A stretch of 64,000 nucleotides of DNA from Rhodobacter capsulatus (lineage in GTDB: Bacteria; Pseudomonadota; Alphaproteobacteria; Rhodobacterales; Rhodobacteraceae). Both the position numbers and the translations under genes were made by a program. The stretch is taken from contig NZ_QKZO01000009.1 in assembly GCF_003254295.1 (NCBI RefSeq), positions 48,383 through 112,382 on the forward strand. Reading direction: 5' to 3'. The notes beneath the pieces were generated by a model that saw only the letters and a program-made list of their open reading frames with translations, did no database searches and had not been told where the DNA came from. Below are positions 8,500 through 17,206 of this stretch, piece after piece (the stretch's first letter is position 1; each line of letters starts with the position of its first letter).

Positions 8500-9111
8500 A
8501 TGTCGGATGCGCGCAAGATGCTCGATCGCCGTTCCTTCCTCGGCACCGCCGCATTTGCCGGGGCCTCGCTTGCCGCGCCTGCGGTGCTCGCCCAGGCTCT
8601 GCCGGATACCGGTCTCGAGCAGCGCGAGGAAAGCGCGAACACCAACATGCGGCGCAACATCTCGAGCTTCCGCGAGCTGGACTGGAAGCCCTATTTCTCG
8701 AACACGAAGAACGGCATCATCCTGGTCGACACGATCTCGCGGGCGCTGCATTTCTGGTCCGAGGACGAGTCTGTCTACAAGCTTTACCCGACCTCGGTGC
8801 CGGTGTCCGAAGAGCTGACCCGCCGTGGCCGCACCGAGATCATCCGCAAGGTGAAGAACCCGACCTGGTCGCCGACGCCCTCGATGAAGCAGCGCAACCC
8901 GGAATGGCCTGATTTCGTCGAAGCCGGTCCCGACAATCCGCTGGGCACGCGCGCGCTTTACCTCAGCTGGCAGTATTACCGCATCCACGGCACCCATGAC
9001 ACCCGCAAGATCGGCCGCAAGTCGTCGAACGGCTGCATCGGCCTGTTCAACCAGCATGTCGAGGAACTGTTCGAACTGGCGCAGGTCGGCACCCAGGTCG
9101 TGCTGATCTGA
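8500..9111 (+). CDS. L,D-transpeptidase with Tat-type signal (YkuD domain)
   Basis: A 203-residue YkuD-family enzyme. The N-terminus carries twin arginines (RRSFLG at 10-15) before a hydrophobic stretch ending APAVLAQ, which fits Tat export. The catalytic region reads YRIHGTHD then SSNGCIGL, with nucleophile Cys179. The IHGTHD form is typical of the ErfK/YbiS/YcfS/YnhG branch. Family role: peptidoglycan 3-3 cross-linking or anchoring of outer-membrane proteins. It differs from the upstream YkuD protein in export route (Tat versus lipoprotein), so the two are unlikely to be a recent duplication. Confidence 0.85.
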   Translation: MSDARKMLDRRSFLGTAAFAGASLAAPAVLAQALPDTGLEQREESANTNMRRNISSFRELDWKPYFSNTKNGIILVDTISRALHFWSEDESVYKLYPTSVPVSEELTRRGRTEIIRKVKNPTWSPTPSMKQRNPEWPDFVEAGPDNPLGTRALYLSWQYYRIHGTHDTRKIGRKSSNGCIGLFNQHVEELFELAQVGTQVVLI

Positions 9112-9132
9112 GACCCGGGTCATCGGCAAGGC

Positions 9133-9157
9133 AAAGGGGGCCCGCGGCCCCCTTTTT
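9133..9157. terminator. Bidirectional intrinsic terminator
   Basis: Arms AAAGGGGGCC and GGCCCCCTTT around CGC with a following T-run. It lies between the L,D-transpeptidase and the convergent hemH. Confidence 0.88.
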
Positions 9158-9181
9158 CATGTCCGGTTGCGGCCGGGCGGA

Positions 9182-10237
9182 TCAGTCGATCCAGCCCGCC
9201 AGATTTTCCTCGACCACTTCCAGCAGCGCGGCGATGTGCAGATCGTCATCATTCAGACAGGGCACATAGGTGAAGCTTTCGCCGCCCGCATGCTCGAAGG
9301 CCTCGCGGATCTCGCCGTTGATTTCTTCCAGCGTCTCGATGCAATCGGCGGAAAAGGCGGGGGAAATCACCGCGATGTTCTTCTTGCCCGCTTCCGCCAG
9401 CTGCACCACATGTTCAACCGTATAGGGGCGCAGCCATTCCTCGGTGCCGAAGACGGACTGAAAGGTGGTGTCGATCGAATCCGGCCCCCAGCCCAGCCGT
9501 TCGCGCAACAGCCGCGAGGTCTTCTGGCATTGGCAATGATAGGGGTCGCCCTCGCGGTGATAGCGCTTGGGCATCCCGTGATAGGAGGCCACCAGCACAT
9601 CGGGACGGGTGTCGAGCGTCGCATAGACCCGTTCGACCGAACTGGCCAGCGCCTCGATATAGCTGGGCCTTGCGAAATATTCCGGCACGGTGCGGGCGGC
9701 GGGCTGGCGCTTGACCTGCATCAGCGCGCGGAAGAACTGATCATTCGCCGTGGCCGAGGTGGCGCCCGCATATTGCGGGTAAAGCGGCAGGAACAGGATG
9801 CGTTCGCAGCCCTGCGCCAGCATGTCATCCAGCACGTCACGCGTCGAAGGGTTGCCGTAACGCATGCAGAAATCGACCACCACATTGCCCGCGCCATAGC
9901 GCGTCTCGACCGCGGCGCGCAGCTTGTGCACCTGATCGCGGGTGATCGTCATCAGGGGGCTTTCGTCACGTTCCTCGTTCCAGATCGAGCGATAGTTGTT
10001 GCCCGAGGTGAAGGGCCGCTTCGACAGGATGATCAGCTGCAGAAGCGGCTGCCATTTCCAGATCGGATAGTCGATCACCCGCCGGTCGGACAGGAATTCG
10101 TTCAGATAGCGCCGCATCGACCAGTAGTCGGTGGCGTCGGGCGTGCCGAGATTGGCCAAAAGCACGCCGACACGCGGCACCGGCACCGGCGGATGGTCGG
10201 CGGGGGCGTGCGAAAGGATGCGGTTGGCAATCGTCAT
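9182..10237 (-). CDS. hemH: Ferrochelatase
   Basis: A 351-residue ferrochelatase that inserts Fe2+ into protoporphyrin IX at the last step of heme synthesis. The N-terminal VGVLLANLGTPDA, the LFLPLYPQY segment and the metal-site motif SYHGMPKRYH (His near 220) are present, with the glutamate-rich SADCIETLEEI near the C-terminus. Length matches bacterial HemH. ATG 10237 follows an AGGACA site. The 97-bp upstream gap holds an imperfect palindrome that may be regulatory. Confidence 0.93.
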   Translation of the reverse strand: MTIANRILSHAPADHPPVPVPRVGVLLANLGTPDATDYWSMRRYLNEFLSDRRVIDYPIWKWQPLLQLIILSKRPFTSGNNYRSIWNEERDESPLMTITRDQVHKLRAAVETRYGAGNVVVDFCMRYGNPSTRDVLDDMLAQGCERILFLPLYPQYAGATSATANDQFFRALMQVKRQPAARTVPEYFARPSYIEALASSVERVYATLDTRPDVLVASYHGMPKRYHREGDPYHCQCQKTSRLLRERLGWGPDSIDTTFQSVFGTEEWLRPYTVEHVVQLAEAGKKNIAVISPAFSADCIETLEEINGEIREAFEHAGGESFTYVPCLNDDDLHIAALLEVVEENLAGWID

Positions 10238-10272
10238 GACTTGTCCTGATGGCTGTCCGGTCCCGGAGGTAT

Positions 10273-10302
10273 AGCTTTTTCATTTGGGGTCAATGAAAAG
10301 CT
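10273..10302. promoter_or_regulatory. Palindrome upstream of hemH
   Basis: AGCTTTTTCATT (10273-10284) and AATGAAAAGCT (10292-10302) are inverted repeats with one bulged T and a 7-nt spacer. It lies 36 bp before the hemH start and overlaps a possible TATACC -10 element. It could be an operator or the hairpin ending the upstream methyltransferase transcript; no regulator can be named. Confidence 0.4.
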
Positions 10303-10334
10303 GAACAATATCCTTGTGCAAGGATTGCGCGACC

Positions 10335-11150
10335 TTACCCCTGCGACGTTTTGCCCAGAACTTCGGTCAGGGAACAGGCGGCCGAGCCCGGGCGCAGCGG
10401 TTTTTGCTGGCTTTCATGCGGTTTCCAGCCGGTCAGCCAGACCATGTCGAAACTGGCCCGCACCCGCCCCTCGGCGTCGGAGAAATGCTGCGCGTAACGG
10501 GCGAGCGCCTGCAGCAGCACCGCGCGCGGGGTGAATTGCCGCCGCCGCGCGCCCAGCGCATTCGTCTCGCCCATCGCGCGCAGGTCGTGCAAAAGCCGCA
10601 GCGGATCGCCATAGCTGACCCGGCGCAGCAGGCTGTCGGCCACCGGCAGCGCCAGACCGGCGCGTTGCAACAGCGCCCCCAGATCGCGGATCTCGCCCAT
10701 CGGCAAGACGCGCGGCGAGAGACCGCCGGTCACCTCCACCTCGGCCTCGGCCAGAACCGCGCGCAGCTCGGACAGGGTCTGGCCACCGAACAGCACGGCG
10801 ATGAACAGCCCGTCGGGCCGCAGCGCCCGGGCGCATTGCACGATCTGGCCCACCGGATCTTCGGCCCAATGCAGGCACATCGCATGCACCACCAGATCAT
10901 GCGCCTCGGGGGCGAGATCGAGCACCTCCTCGTCGGCGACGATCTTCGCGCCGGGCAGAATTTCTGCCCAAGGTTGCAAAAAAGGTGTCACCACAGCCGC
11001 AGATGTAAAGGTTCTGTTAACCTCGTTCAGTCTCTCCTGCAGGTCGACGGCGGCGTCGTCGTGCAGGAACAGCTCGGGCCCGAGGCTTCGGGCGCGGGCA
11101 CGATGGCGCAAAAGGGCGGTGCGGTCGGTCAGGCGAGGGGATTGGGTCAT
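10335..11150 (-). CDS. SAM-dependent methyltransferase, BioC/NDUFAF5-like
   Basis: A 271-residue protein of the class I methyltransferase superfamily. The order of segments resembles BioC and the complex I assembly factor NDUFAF5: an N-terminal helix pair, AHDLVVHAMCLHWAEDP, the strand-turn ALRPDGLFIAVLFGG, and YGDPLRLLHDLRAMGETNAL. The glycine-rich SAM motif I is not obvious, so activity is uncertain. The start (MTQSPRL, 11150) overlaps the divergent comF start by two bases. The frame stays open upstream, but only as antisense to comF. Confidence 0.65.
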   Translation of the reverse strand: MTQSPRLTDRTALLRHRARARSLGPELFLHDDAAVDLQERLNEVNRTFTSAAVVTPFLQPWAEILPGAKIVADEEVLDLAPEAHDLVVHAMCLHWAEDPVGQIVQCARALRPDGLFIAVLFGGQTLSELRAVLAEAEVEVTGGLSPRVLPMGEIRDLGALLQRAGLALPVADSLLRRVSYGDPLRLLHDLRAMGETNALGARRRQFTPRAVLLQALARYAQHFSDAEGRVRASFDMVWLTGWKPHESQQKPLRPGSAACSLTEVLGKTSQG

Positions 11151-11922
11151 GGTCAGCGCGAAAGATAGGGCGGTTCGTCCGCAGATGCCAGATGCCGTGC
11201 GGTCGGCCTTGCGGCTCGCCTTGCACACGGTGTTTCCGCCGCGCTGCCTCTGTTGCGGTGCCGCGGTCGGCAGCGATGCGGGCCTGTGCGGTCCGTGCTG
11301 GCGCGAGACCAGTTTCATCTCGGGCACGGTCTGCGATTGCTGCGGCACGCCGCTGCCGGGCGAGGATGCGGGGCCGGTGCTCTGCGACGATTGTCTTGCG
11401 CAACCGCGGCCCTGGGCGCGGGGGCGGGCGGCCTTTCTTTATGCGGGCACCGGGCGGAAACTGGTGCTGCAGCTGAAGCACGCCGACCGGCTGGATCTGG
11501 TGCCGCCGCTCGCCGGGATGCTGGCGCGGGCGGTCGTGCCGATCCTGCGGCCGAAGATGCTGGTGGCGCCGGTGCCGCTGCACCGGCTGCGGCTGTTGCG
11601 GCGCAAGTTCAACCAGTCGGCGCTGCTGGCGCAGGCGCTGGCGCGGGACTGCGGGCTGGTCTGTCTGCCCGACCTGTTCCTGCGCACCCGGCCCACCGCG
11701 GCGATGGAGGGGATGACCCGCGCCGAACGCCGGGCCAATCTGGACGGCGCGATTGCGGTCACCCCAAAACATCTGGACCGGATCCGCGGCAAGCATCTTC
11801 TGCTGATCGACGACGTGCTGACCTCGGGGGCGACGCTGGAAGCCACGGCCGAGGCGGCGCTGGCCGCAGGCGCGGCCAGGGTTTCGGTCGCGGCTCTGGC
11901 CCGCGTTGCGCGCGACGGCTGA
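11149..11922 (+). CDS. ComF family phosphoribosyltransferase-like protein
   Basis: A 257-residue ComF family protein. The N-terminal zinc-finger region has cysteine pairs CLCC, CGPC, CDCC and CDDC. The C-terminal phosphoribosyltransferase-type motif LLIDDVLTSGATLEA is near residues 218-232. Family knowledge: homologues support DNA uptake or recombination, but most bacterial members are uncharacterised. ATG 11149 has a GAGGGG site 8 nt upstream; an internal ATG (11185) giving MPDAVRSAL fits the typical family N-terminus, so the start is uncertain. It is divergent from the methyltransferase with a 2-nt overlap of start codons. Confidence 0.82.
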   Translation: MVSAKDRAVRPQMPDAVRSALRLALHTVFPPRCLCCGAAVGSDAGLCGPCWRETSFISGTVCDCCGTPLPGEDAGPVLCDDCLAQPRPWARGRAAFLYAGTGRKLVLQLKHADRLDLVPPLAGMLARAVVPILRPKMLVAPVPLHRLRLLRRKFNQSALLAQALARDCGLVCLPDLFLRTRPTAAMEGMTRAERRANLDGAIAVTPKHLDRIRGKHLLLIDDVLTSGATLEATAEAALAAGAARVSVAALARVARDG

Positions 11923-11953
11923 AGCCCTTACCTTGGGGGCAGAAGGAGCCCCC

Positions 11954-12211
11954 ATGAAACGCGTCGAAATCTACACCACCCGCACCTGCCCCTATTGCCT
12001 GGCCGCCAAGGAGCTGCTGACCGCCAAGGGCGCAGCCTTCGAGGAAACCGATGTCGGCGCCGATCCGGCCTTGCGGGCCGCGATGCGGGATCGCGCGAAC
12101 GGCCGCCATACCGTGCCGCAGATCTTCATTGGCGGTGTGCATGTCGGCGGCTGCGACGACCTGCATGCGCTGGACGCCGCGGGCAAGCTTGACCCGATGC
12201 TGGCGGATTGA
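11954..12211 (+). CDS. grxC: Glutaredoxin 3
   Basis: An 85-residue dithiol glutaredoxin with active site CPYC at 12-15, the cis-proline motif HTVPQIFI and the GGCDDL glutathione-binding segment. It reduces protein and glutathione mixed disulfides in the cytoplasm. Start 11954 follows AGAAGGAG. The stop TGA shares its final A with the ATG of the next gene, a nitrilase-family amidase that may repair glutathione. Confidence 0.93.
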   Translation: MKRVEIYTTRTCPYCLAAKELLTAKGAAFEETDVGADPALRAAMRDRANGRHTVPQIFIGGVHVGGCDDLHALDAAGKLDPMLAD

Positions 12212-13041
12212 TGCGCGCCGCTCTGGTCCAATTGTCGGTGACCGATGATCCGGCGGCGAACCTGCCGGTGACGGTCGATTTCATCCGCCAAGCCGCGGCC
12301 GCGGGCGCGGGGTTTGTGCTGACGCCGGAATGCACCAATCTTCTGTCCTCGGACCGGGCGCATCAGCGCGCGGTGCTGGCGCATGAAGACGAGGATGCGA
12401 CGCTGTCCGCCCTGCGCGCCGAAGCCGAGCGTCTGGGCATCTGGCTGCTGATCGGCTCGCTGGGGCTGAAGACTCATGACCCGGACGGCCGCTTTGCTAA
12501 CCGCTCGTTCCTGATCGGGCCTTCGGGGCAGATCGTCGCGCGCTATGACAAGATCCACATGTTCGACGTCGATGTCAGCCCGACCGAACGGTATCGCGAA
12601 TCCGAGGCCTACCGGCCGGGCACCCGCGCCGTGCTGGCCGAGGCCGGTTTCGCGCGGATCGGCATGGCGATCTGCTACGACCTGCGGTTTCCGCAGCTCT
12701 TCCGCAGGCTCGCGCAGGCGGGGGCGGATGTGCTGACCCTGCCCGCCGCCTTCAACGACACCACGGGGGCGGCGCATTGGGAAAGCCTGATCCGGGCGCG
12801 GGCGATTGAAAACACCTGTTTCGTGCTGGCCCCGGCGCAATGCGGCACCCATGCGGCCCATGCCGGAAAACCGCGCCGCACCCATGGCCACAGCCTGGCC
12901 GTCGCGCCCTGGGGCGAGGTGCTGGCCGATGGCGGCACGGAACCGGGGGTGACTCTGGTCGATCTGGACCTGACCCGGGTGGCCGAGGCCCGCGCCCGCG
13001 TGCCCTCGATCACCCATGACCGCGGGTTTGACGGGCCATGA
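12211..13041 (+). CDS. Nitrilase-family amidase, Nit1/Nit2-like
   Basis: A 276-residue carbon-nitrogen hydrolase. The catalytic triad is visible: Glu40 (LTPECTN), Lys114 (RYDKIHMFDVD) and Cys155 (AICYDLRFP). The DKIHMFDVD and CYDLRFP forms match the Nit branch, now known to hydrolyse deaminated glutathione. Position directly after a glutaredoxin is consistent with glutathione housekeeping (inference). The start ATG overlaps the grxC stop by one base; a TTG three bases earlier is less likely. The end overlaps the MarR gene by ATGA. Confidence 0.85.
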   Translation: MRAALVQLSVTDDPAANLPVTVDFIRQAAAAGAGFVLTPECTNLLSSDRAHQRAVLAHEDEDATLSALRAEAERLGIWLLIGSLGLKTHDPDGRFANRSFLIGPSGQIVARYDKIHMFDVDVSPTERYRESEAYRPGTRAVLAEAGFARIGMAICYDLRFPQLFRRLAQAGADVLTLPAAFNDTTGAAHWESLIRARAIENTCFVLAPAQCGTHAAHAGKPRRTHGHSLAVAPWGEVLADGGTEPGVTLVDLDLTRVAEARARVPSITHDRGFDGP

Positions 13042-13478
13042 GCGATCCGACCGACCCGCTTGCCGCTGCGCTTTTCGCCGAGGTCTTCATGGCCGATCAG
13101 CTGGCGCGCAACGTGGTCAGCCGGGCGCTGCCGAAGGGGATGGAAATCTCGCATTTCTCGGTGCTCAACCATCTGGCCCATATCGCCGAGGAACGCACGC
13201 CTGCGCAATTGGCCGCGACCTTCCATGTCACCCGTGGCGCGATGACCAACACGCTGTCGAAACTGGTCTGGGCGGGCCATGTGCATATCCGCCCCGACTG
13301 GGACGACGCGCGGCGCAAGTTCGTGGCGATCTCGCCCGCGGGGCGGCAGGCGCGCGATGCGGCGCTGGCCTCCTTCATGCCGGTGATCGCCGATGTGGTG
13401 CGCGACATCGGCGCCGACAAAGTCCGCGCCGCCTTGCCCGTGCTGCGCGAATTGCGGCTGCGGCTCGAGGAAAGCTGA
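13038..13478 (+). CDS. MarR family transcriptional regulator
   Basis: A 146-residue winged-helix protein with the MarR pattern: SVLNHLAHIAEERTPAQLA, the recognition-helix region FHVTRGAMTNTLSKL, and the wing WDDARRKFVAISPAGR. It is a cytoplasmic DNA-binding dimer that usually represses and responds to small molecules. It is translationally coupled to the amidase (ATGA). Its targets are unknown; a role in the grxC-amidase operon is possible. Confidence 0.85.
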   Translation: MSDPTDPLAAALFAEVFMADQLARNVVSRALPKGMEISHFSVLNHLAHIAEERTPAQLAATFHVTRGAMTNTLSKLVWAGHVHIRPDWDDARRKFVAISPAGRQARDAALASFMPVIADVVRDIGADKVRAALPVLRELRLRLEES

Positions 13479-13486
13479 GGTCGGAC

Positions 13487-13505
13487 GGGGGGCTTTCCGC
13501 CCCCC
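13487..13505 (+). terminator. GC hairpin after the MarR gene
   Basis: GGGGGGC-TTTCC-GCCCCCC starts 9 nt after the stop. There is no T-run, so it may act as a weak terminator or 3' stabiliser. Confidence 0.45.
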
Positions 13506-13531
13506 GCCCCCCCGCCCGGACTCATCGAACA

Positions 13532-13577
13532 TATTTGGACCAAGAAAAAGCGAGGCGGTTTTTTCTTGGTCCAAATA
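13532..13577. repeat. Intergenic palindrome, TATTTGGACCAAG type
   Basis: The left arm TATTTGGACCAAGAAAAA (13532-13549) and right arm (13560-13577) are perfect 18-bp complements around GCGAGGCGGT. It lies between the convergent MarR gene and ccrM. Related palindromes occur near 21.5, 40.9, 49.7 and 55.8 kb, with a half copy at 36.9 kb. Confidence 0.9.
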
Positions 13578-13591
13578 CGCAAACTCAAAAC

Positions 13592-13621
13592 CAAAAAGGC
13601 CCCGCCGGCGAACGGCGGGGC
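13592..13621 (-). terminator. Terminator of ccrM
   Basis: On the minus strand GCCCCGCCG-TTCGC-CGGCGGGGC is followed by CTTTTTGG. It lies 54 bp beyond the ccrM stop. Confidence 0.8.
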
Positions 13622-13674
13622 AAGGTCGTGCCTTGGACGCATCGTCCAGACACCGGCGGTAACCGTTTGATCTT

Positions 13675-14887
<1,213 letters not shown>

Positions 14888-14889
<2 letters not shown>

Positions 14890-15523
14890 AACGGGTTACA
14901 GAAATGTCTTGGCACAAGATGTTGTGCACGGGCTTGAAGGAACGCCTATGAACGGGGGTGACCCCAAAATCTAGAAGCGCCTGCAGATGGTCCCTGGTCG
15001 GGTAGCCCGCGTTCCTCTCCCAGCCGTAGCCCGGGTATTGTTGCGCCAAATCCACCATCAGCGCATCGCGCACTTCCTTGGCCAGAATCGAGGCGGCGGC
15101 GATCGAGACCGACCTTGCATCGCCCTTCACGATCGCCTCGGCGGAGATCGTCAGCGCCTTCGGCAGCCGGTTGCCGTCGATCAGCACGTGATCGGGCGGG
15201 GTTTTCAGCCCCTCGATGGCGCGGATCATCGCCAGATGGCTGGCCTGCAGGATGTTGAGCGCGTCGATTTCCGCGACCGAGGCATGGGCGACGGACACCT
15301 CTGCCGTGGCGGTGATCTGCGCCACCAGCGCGGCGCGGCGCTTCGCGGAGAGCTTCTTCGAATCATTCAGGCCGTCGGGGAGGCGGGAGAGATCAAGCAC
15401 CACGGCGGCGGCGGTGACCGGGCCGCAGAGCGGGCCGCGGCCGACCTCGTCGACGCCTGCGATGCGGGTGAAGCCGCGGGCAAGCGCGGCCTGTTCGAAA
15501 CTGCTGTCGGGTGCGGTGCTCAT
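14888..15523 (-). CDS. rnhB: Ribonuclease HII
   Basis: A 211-residue RNase HII that cuts the RNA strand of RNA-DNA hybrids and removes misincorporated ribonucleotides. The acidic motif [15 protein letters not shown] gives Asp25 and Glu26. LIDGN and the later [14 protein letters not shown] motif with its downstream histidine region complete the active site. The start MSTAPDSS is chosen because the family motif follows after about 20 residues; the frame is open further upstream without signals. It precedes ccrM by 109 bp. Confidence 0.92.
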
Positions 15524-15600
15524 GGCGTCGGTGTGGCGCCTGATGCCGCGGATGGCAACGAAAAAGGCGCGAGGTTTCCCCCGCGCCACGGCGCCCCGGC

Positions 15601-15990
15601 CTAGCGGTTGTAATAGCGCCAATCGTCCGGGCCCCAGGCCTGCGGCGGCGGACGGCGATCGCGGCGATGCCCGCGGCGGTCGTTGCAGCCGGGGGAATGT
15701 TCCTCGATCCGGCGGCCATGGCGGTCGTACCAGACCTCGACCCGGCAATCGTCGGCGCGGCGATGATCGGGGTAGCCGCGCGGCCGCGGCGGTTGCGGCG
15801 GCGGGCGGTGGTCGCGGCGGGAGTCGTTGCCATCGGCGATGGCGGCCAGCACGCCCAGACCGACGATCAGGCCCAGCGCGGCCCGGTCGCGGTCGTTCAT
15901 CGCATTGGCGGGCGTGGCCGAAATCCCCGTCAGCGCGACGGCACCGGCAAGCACGGCGGCGGTCAGGCGCGGGAAGGCGAAGGCGGTCAT
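15601..15990 (-). CDS. Exported basic protein of unknown function
   Basis: A 129-residue protein with a clear signal peptide (hydrophobic [16 protein letters not shown], cleavage likely after TPANA). A short hydrophobic stretch follows ([14 protein letters not shown]). The mature half is rich in Arg, His, Pro and Asp ([27 protein letters not shown]) and contains two cysteines that could pair. I do not recognise a family. It is divergent from a second small exported protein, with 172 bp between them. Confidence 0.6.
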   Translation of the reverse strand: MTAFAFPRLTAAVLAGAVALTGISATPANAMNDRDRAALGLIVGLGVLAAIADGNDSRRDHRPPPQPPRPRGYPDHRRADDCRVEVWYDRHGRRIEEHSPGCNDRRGHRRDRRPPPQAWGPDDWRYYNR

Positions 15991-16162
15991 GGCAGGGATC
16001 CTTTAAAGGCGGGCCGGGTTCGGCAAGGGCCCGCGGTTTGCCTGTGGCGACCATGGGGGCCGCCCCCGCCGCAGCGCAATATCAGCCGCTTGTTATCGGA
16101 TATCCGCCGCGAAAATCCCTTTGGTTCTTGCATGTCACGGCCCGCCCGGGCAGCCTGCGGCG

Positions 16163-16444
16163 ATGATGAAGACCCTGCTCCTCTCCCTCCTGCTTCTGGC
16201 CGCCGCCCCGGCGCAGGCGCAATGTTTCGCCTCGTGGAAGGCGAAGCAGGATGCGCCCCTGCGGCTGATCTATGGCGTCTCCGAAGTGCCCGATGCCGCC
16301 TGTTCGAAAAAGGCCGCCAAGGCGGAGCTGGCGCCGCGGCTGGCGGCGGGCGGCTGGACGCTGCTGACGGTGGTTTCGGTTTTCGGCCCCGAGGGGCTCG
16401 AACAAAGAAAGGTCAGTTCCGGTGCATTCTTCCTCCGTTACTGA
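16163..16444 (+). CDS. Small exported protein of unknown function
   Basis: A 93-residue protein with a strong signal peptide (LLLSLLLLAAAPAQAQ). Its two cysteines are both in the mature part. Tandem ATGs at 16163 and 16166 make the exact start uncertain; there is no strong ribosome site. Its end overlaps the following membrane-protein gene by 23 nt (that gene starts with GTG at 16422), suggesting coupled expression. No family recognised. Confidence 0.55.
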   Translation: MMKTLLLSLLLLAAAPAQAQCFASWKAKQDAPLRLIYGVSEVPDAACSKKAAKAELAPRLAAGGWTLLTVVSVFGPEGLEQRKVSSGAFFLRY

Positions 16445-17120
16445 GGGGCTGAAGACCGGCTCGCGGGCGCTGATCTGGGGGGTGGTGGCGATCGGCCTGG
16501 CCCTTGCGGCGGCGGCGGCCTTCCTGTTCCTGTCGCTGCCCGACAGCAATGCCTTCGATGCGCGGGTCGAGCAGATCTTCGTGCAAAACGACGTGCTGAC
16601 CAACCCGACGCAGCTGCGGCTGCTGGAGGTGCTGGCGTCGTCCTCGAACACCTTCGCCGACATGCTGCATTCCTATCGGGTGATCATCTTCATCCTGCTG
16701 GTCTTTGCGATGGTGCTGATGGTGGCGGCGCTGGTGCTTTTGGTAGTGATCCTTGGTCTGAACCGGCGGATGAGCGCGATTCAGCGCACGGGCATCGAGG
16801 TGCAGTCCTTGCGCATCCTGCGCGCCGAAAATGCGGTGATGCTGAACGACATGGTCTTCACCCTGACGCCCGCGGCGATCGAGACGCTCGCCGTTCTGGC
16901 CGAAGCGCGGATGGATGACGAATGGCTGACCGGCGCACGGATCGAATCGGTGATCTCGGGCCGCCCCGAGGGCGATTGCGAGGAAGCCGCCGGGGCCACC
17001 CGGATCAAGCGGCTGCGCGATGCCCTGGGCAATGCGCTGGTGTCGGAACTGCTGGTGCGCAATGTTTCACGCAAGGGTTACACGCTCGGCGTAGCGAAGG
17101 AGCGGCTGCGGGTGGACTGA
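16422..17120 (+). CDS. Membrane protein with C-terminal winged-helix-like domain
   Basis: A 232-residue protein from a GTG start that overlaps the upstream gene. Two hydrophobic helices (about 16-39 and 86-113) flank a polar, probably periplasmic loop of about 45 residues. The basic GLNRRMSAIQR after helix 2 fits a cytoplasmic C-terminus. Residues 144-228 (LTPAAIETLAVLAEA, RIKRLRDALG, RNVSRKGYTL) have the spacing of an OmpR/ToxR-type winged helix, whose wing normally reads VRGxGYxL. This order, membrane first and DNA-binding domain last, is the reverse of ToxR/CadC. The function is inferred; it could be a membrane-bound regulator sensing an envelope signal. Confidence 0.6.
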   Translation: MHSSSVTEGLKTGSRALIWGVVAIGLALAAAAAFLFLSLPDSNAFDARVEQIFVQNDVLTNPTQLRLLEVLASSSNTFADMLHSYRVIIFILLVFAMVLMVAALVLLVVILGLNRRMSAIQRTGIEVQSLRILRAENAVMLNDMVFTLTPAAIETLAVLAEARMDDEWLTGARIESVISGRPEGDCEEAAGATRIKRLRDALGNALVSELLVRNVSRKGYTLGVAKERLRVD

Positions 17121-17147
17121 CCCCTTGCCCCCGTTCGGCGAATTCTG

Positions 17148-17175
17148 TTGCGCGGGGGGGGAGGGGGTCCTATAT
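17148..17175 (+). promoter_or_regulatory. Putative promoter of the polyamine genes
   Basis: TTG (17148-17150), an 18-nt G-rich spacer, then CCTATAT (17169-17175); alternatively TTGCGC-N17-TATATC. It lies 32 bp before the nspC start. The G-rich spacer is unusual. Confidence 0.4.
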
Positions 17176-17206
17176 CCCGGCTTCACTTTCGCGCGGGGGG
17201 GCGCCC

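Noticed and set aside
13532-13577. Inverted repeats considered as possible CRISPR or insertion-sequence ends
   Set aside because: Copies are single, scattered and without spacers, target duplications or transposase genes.
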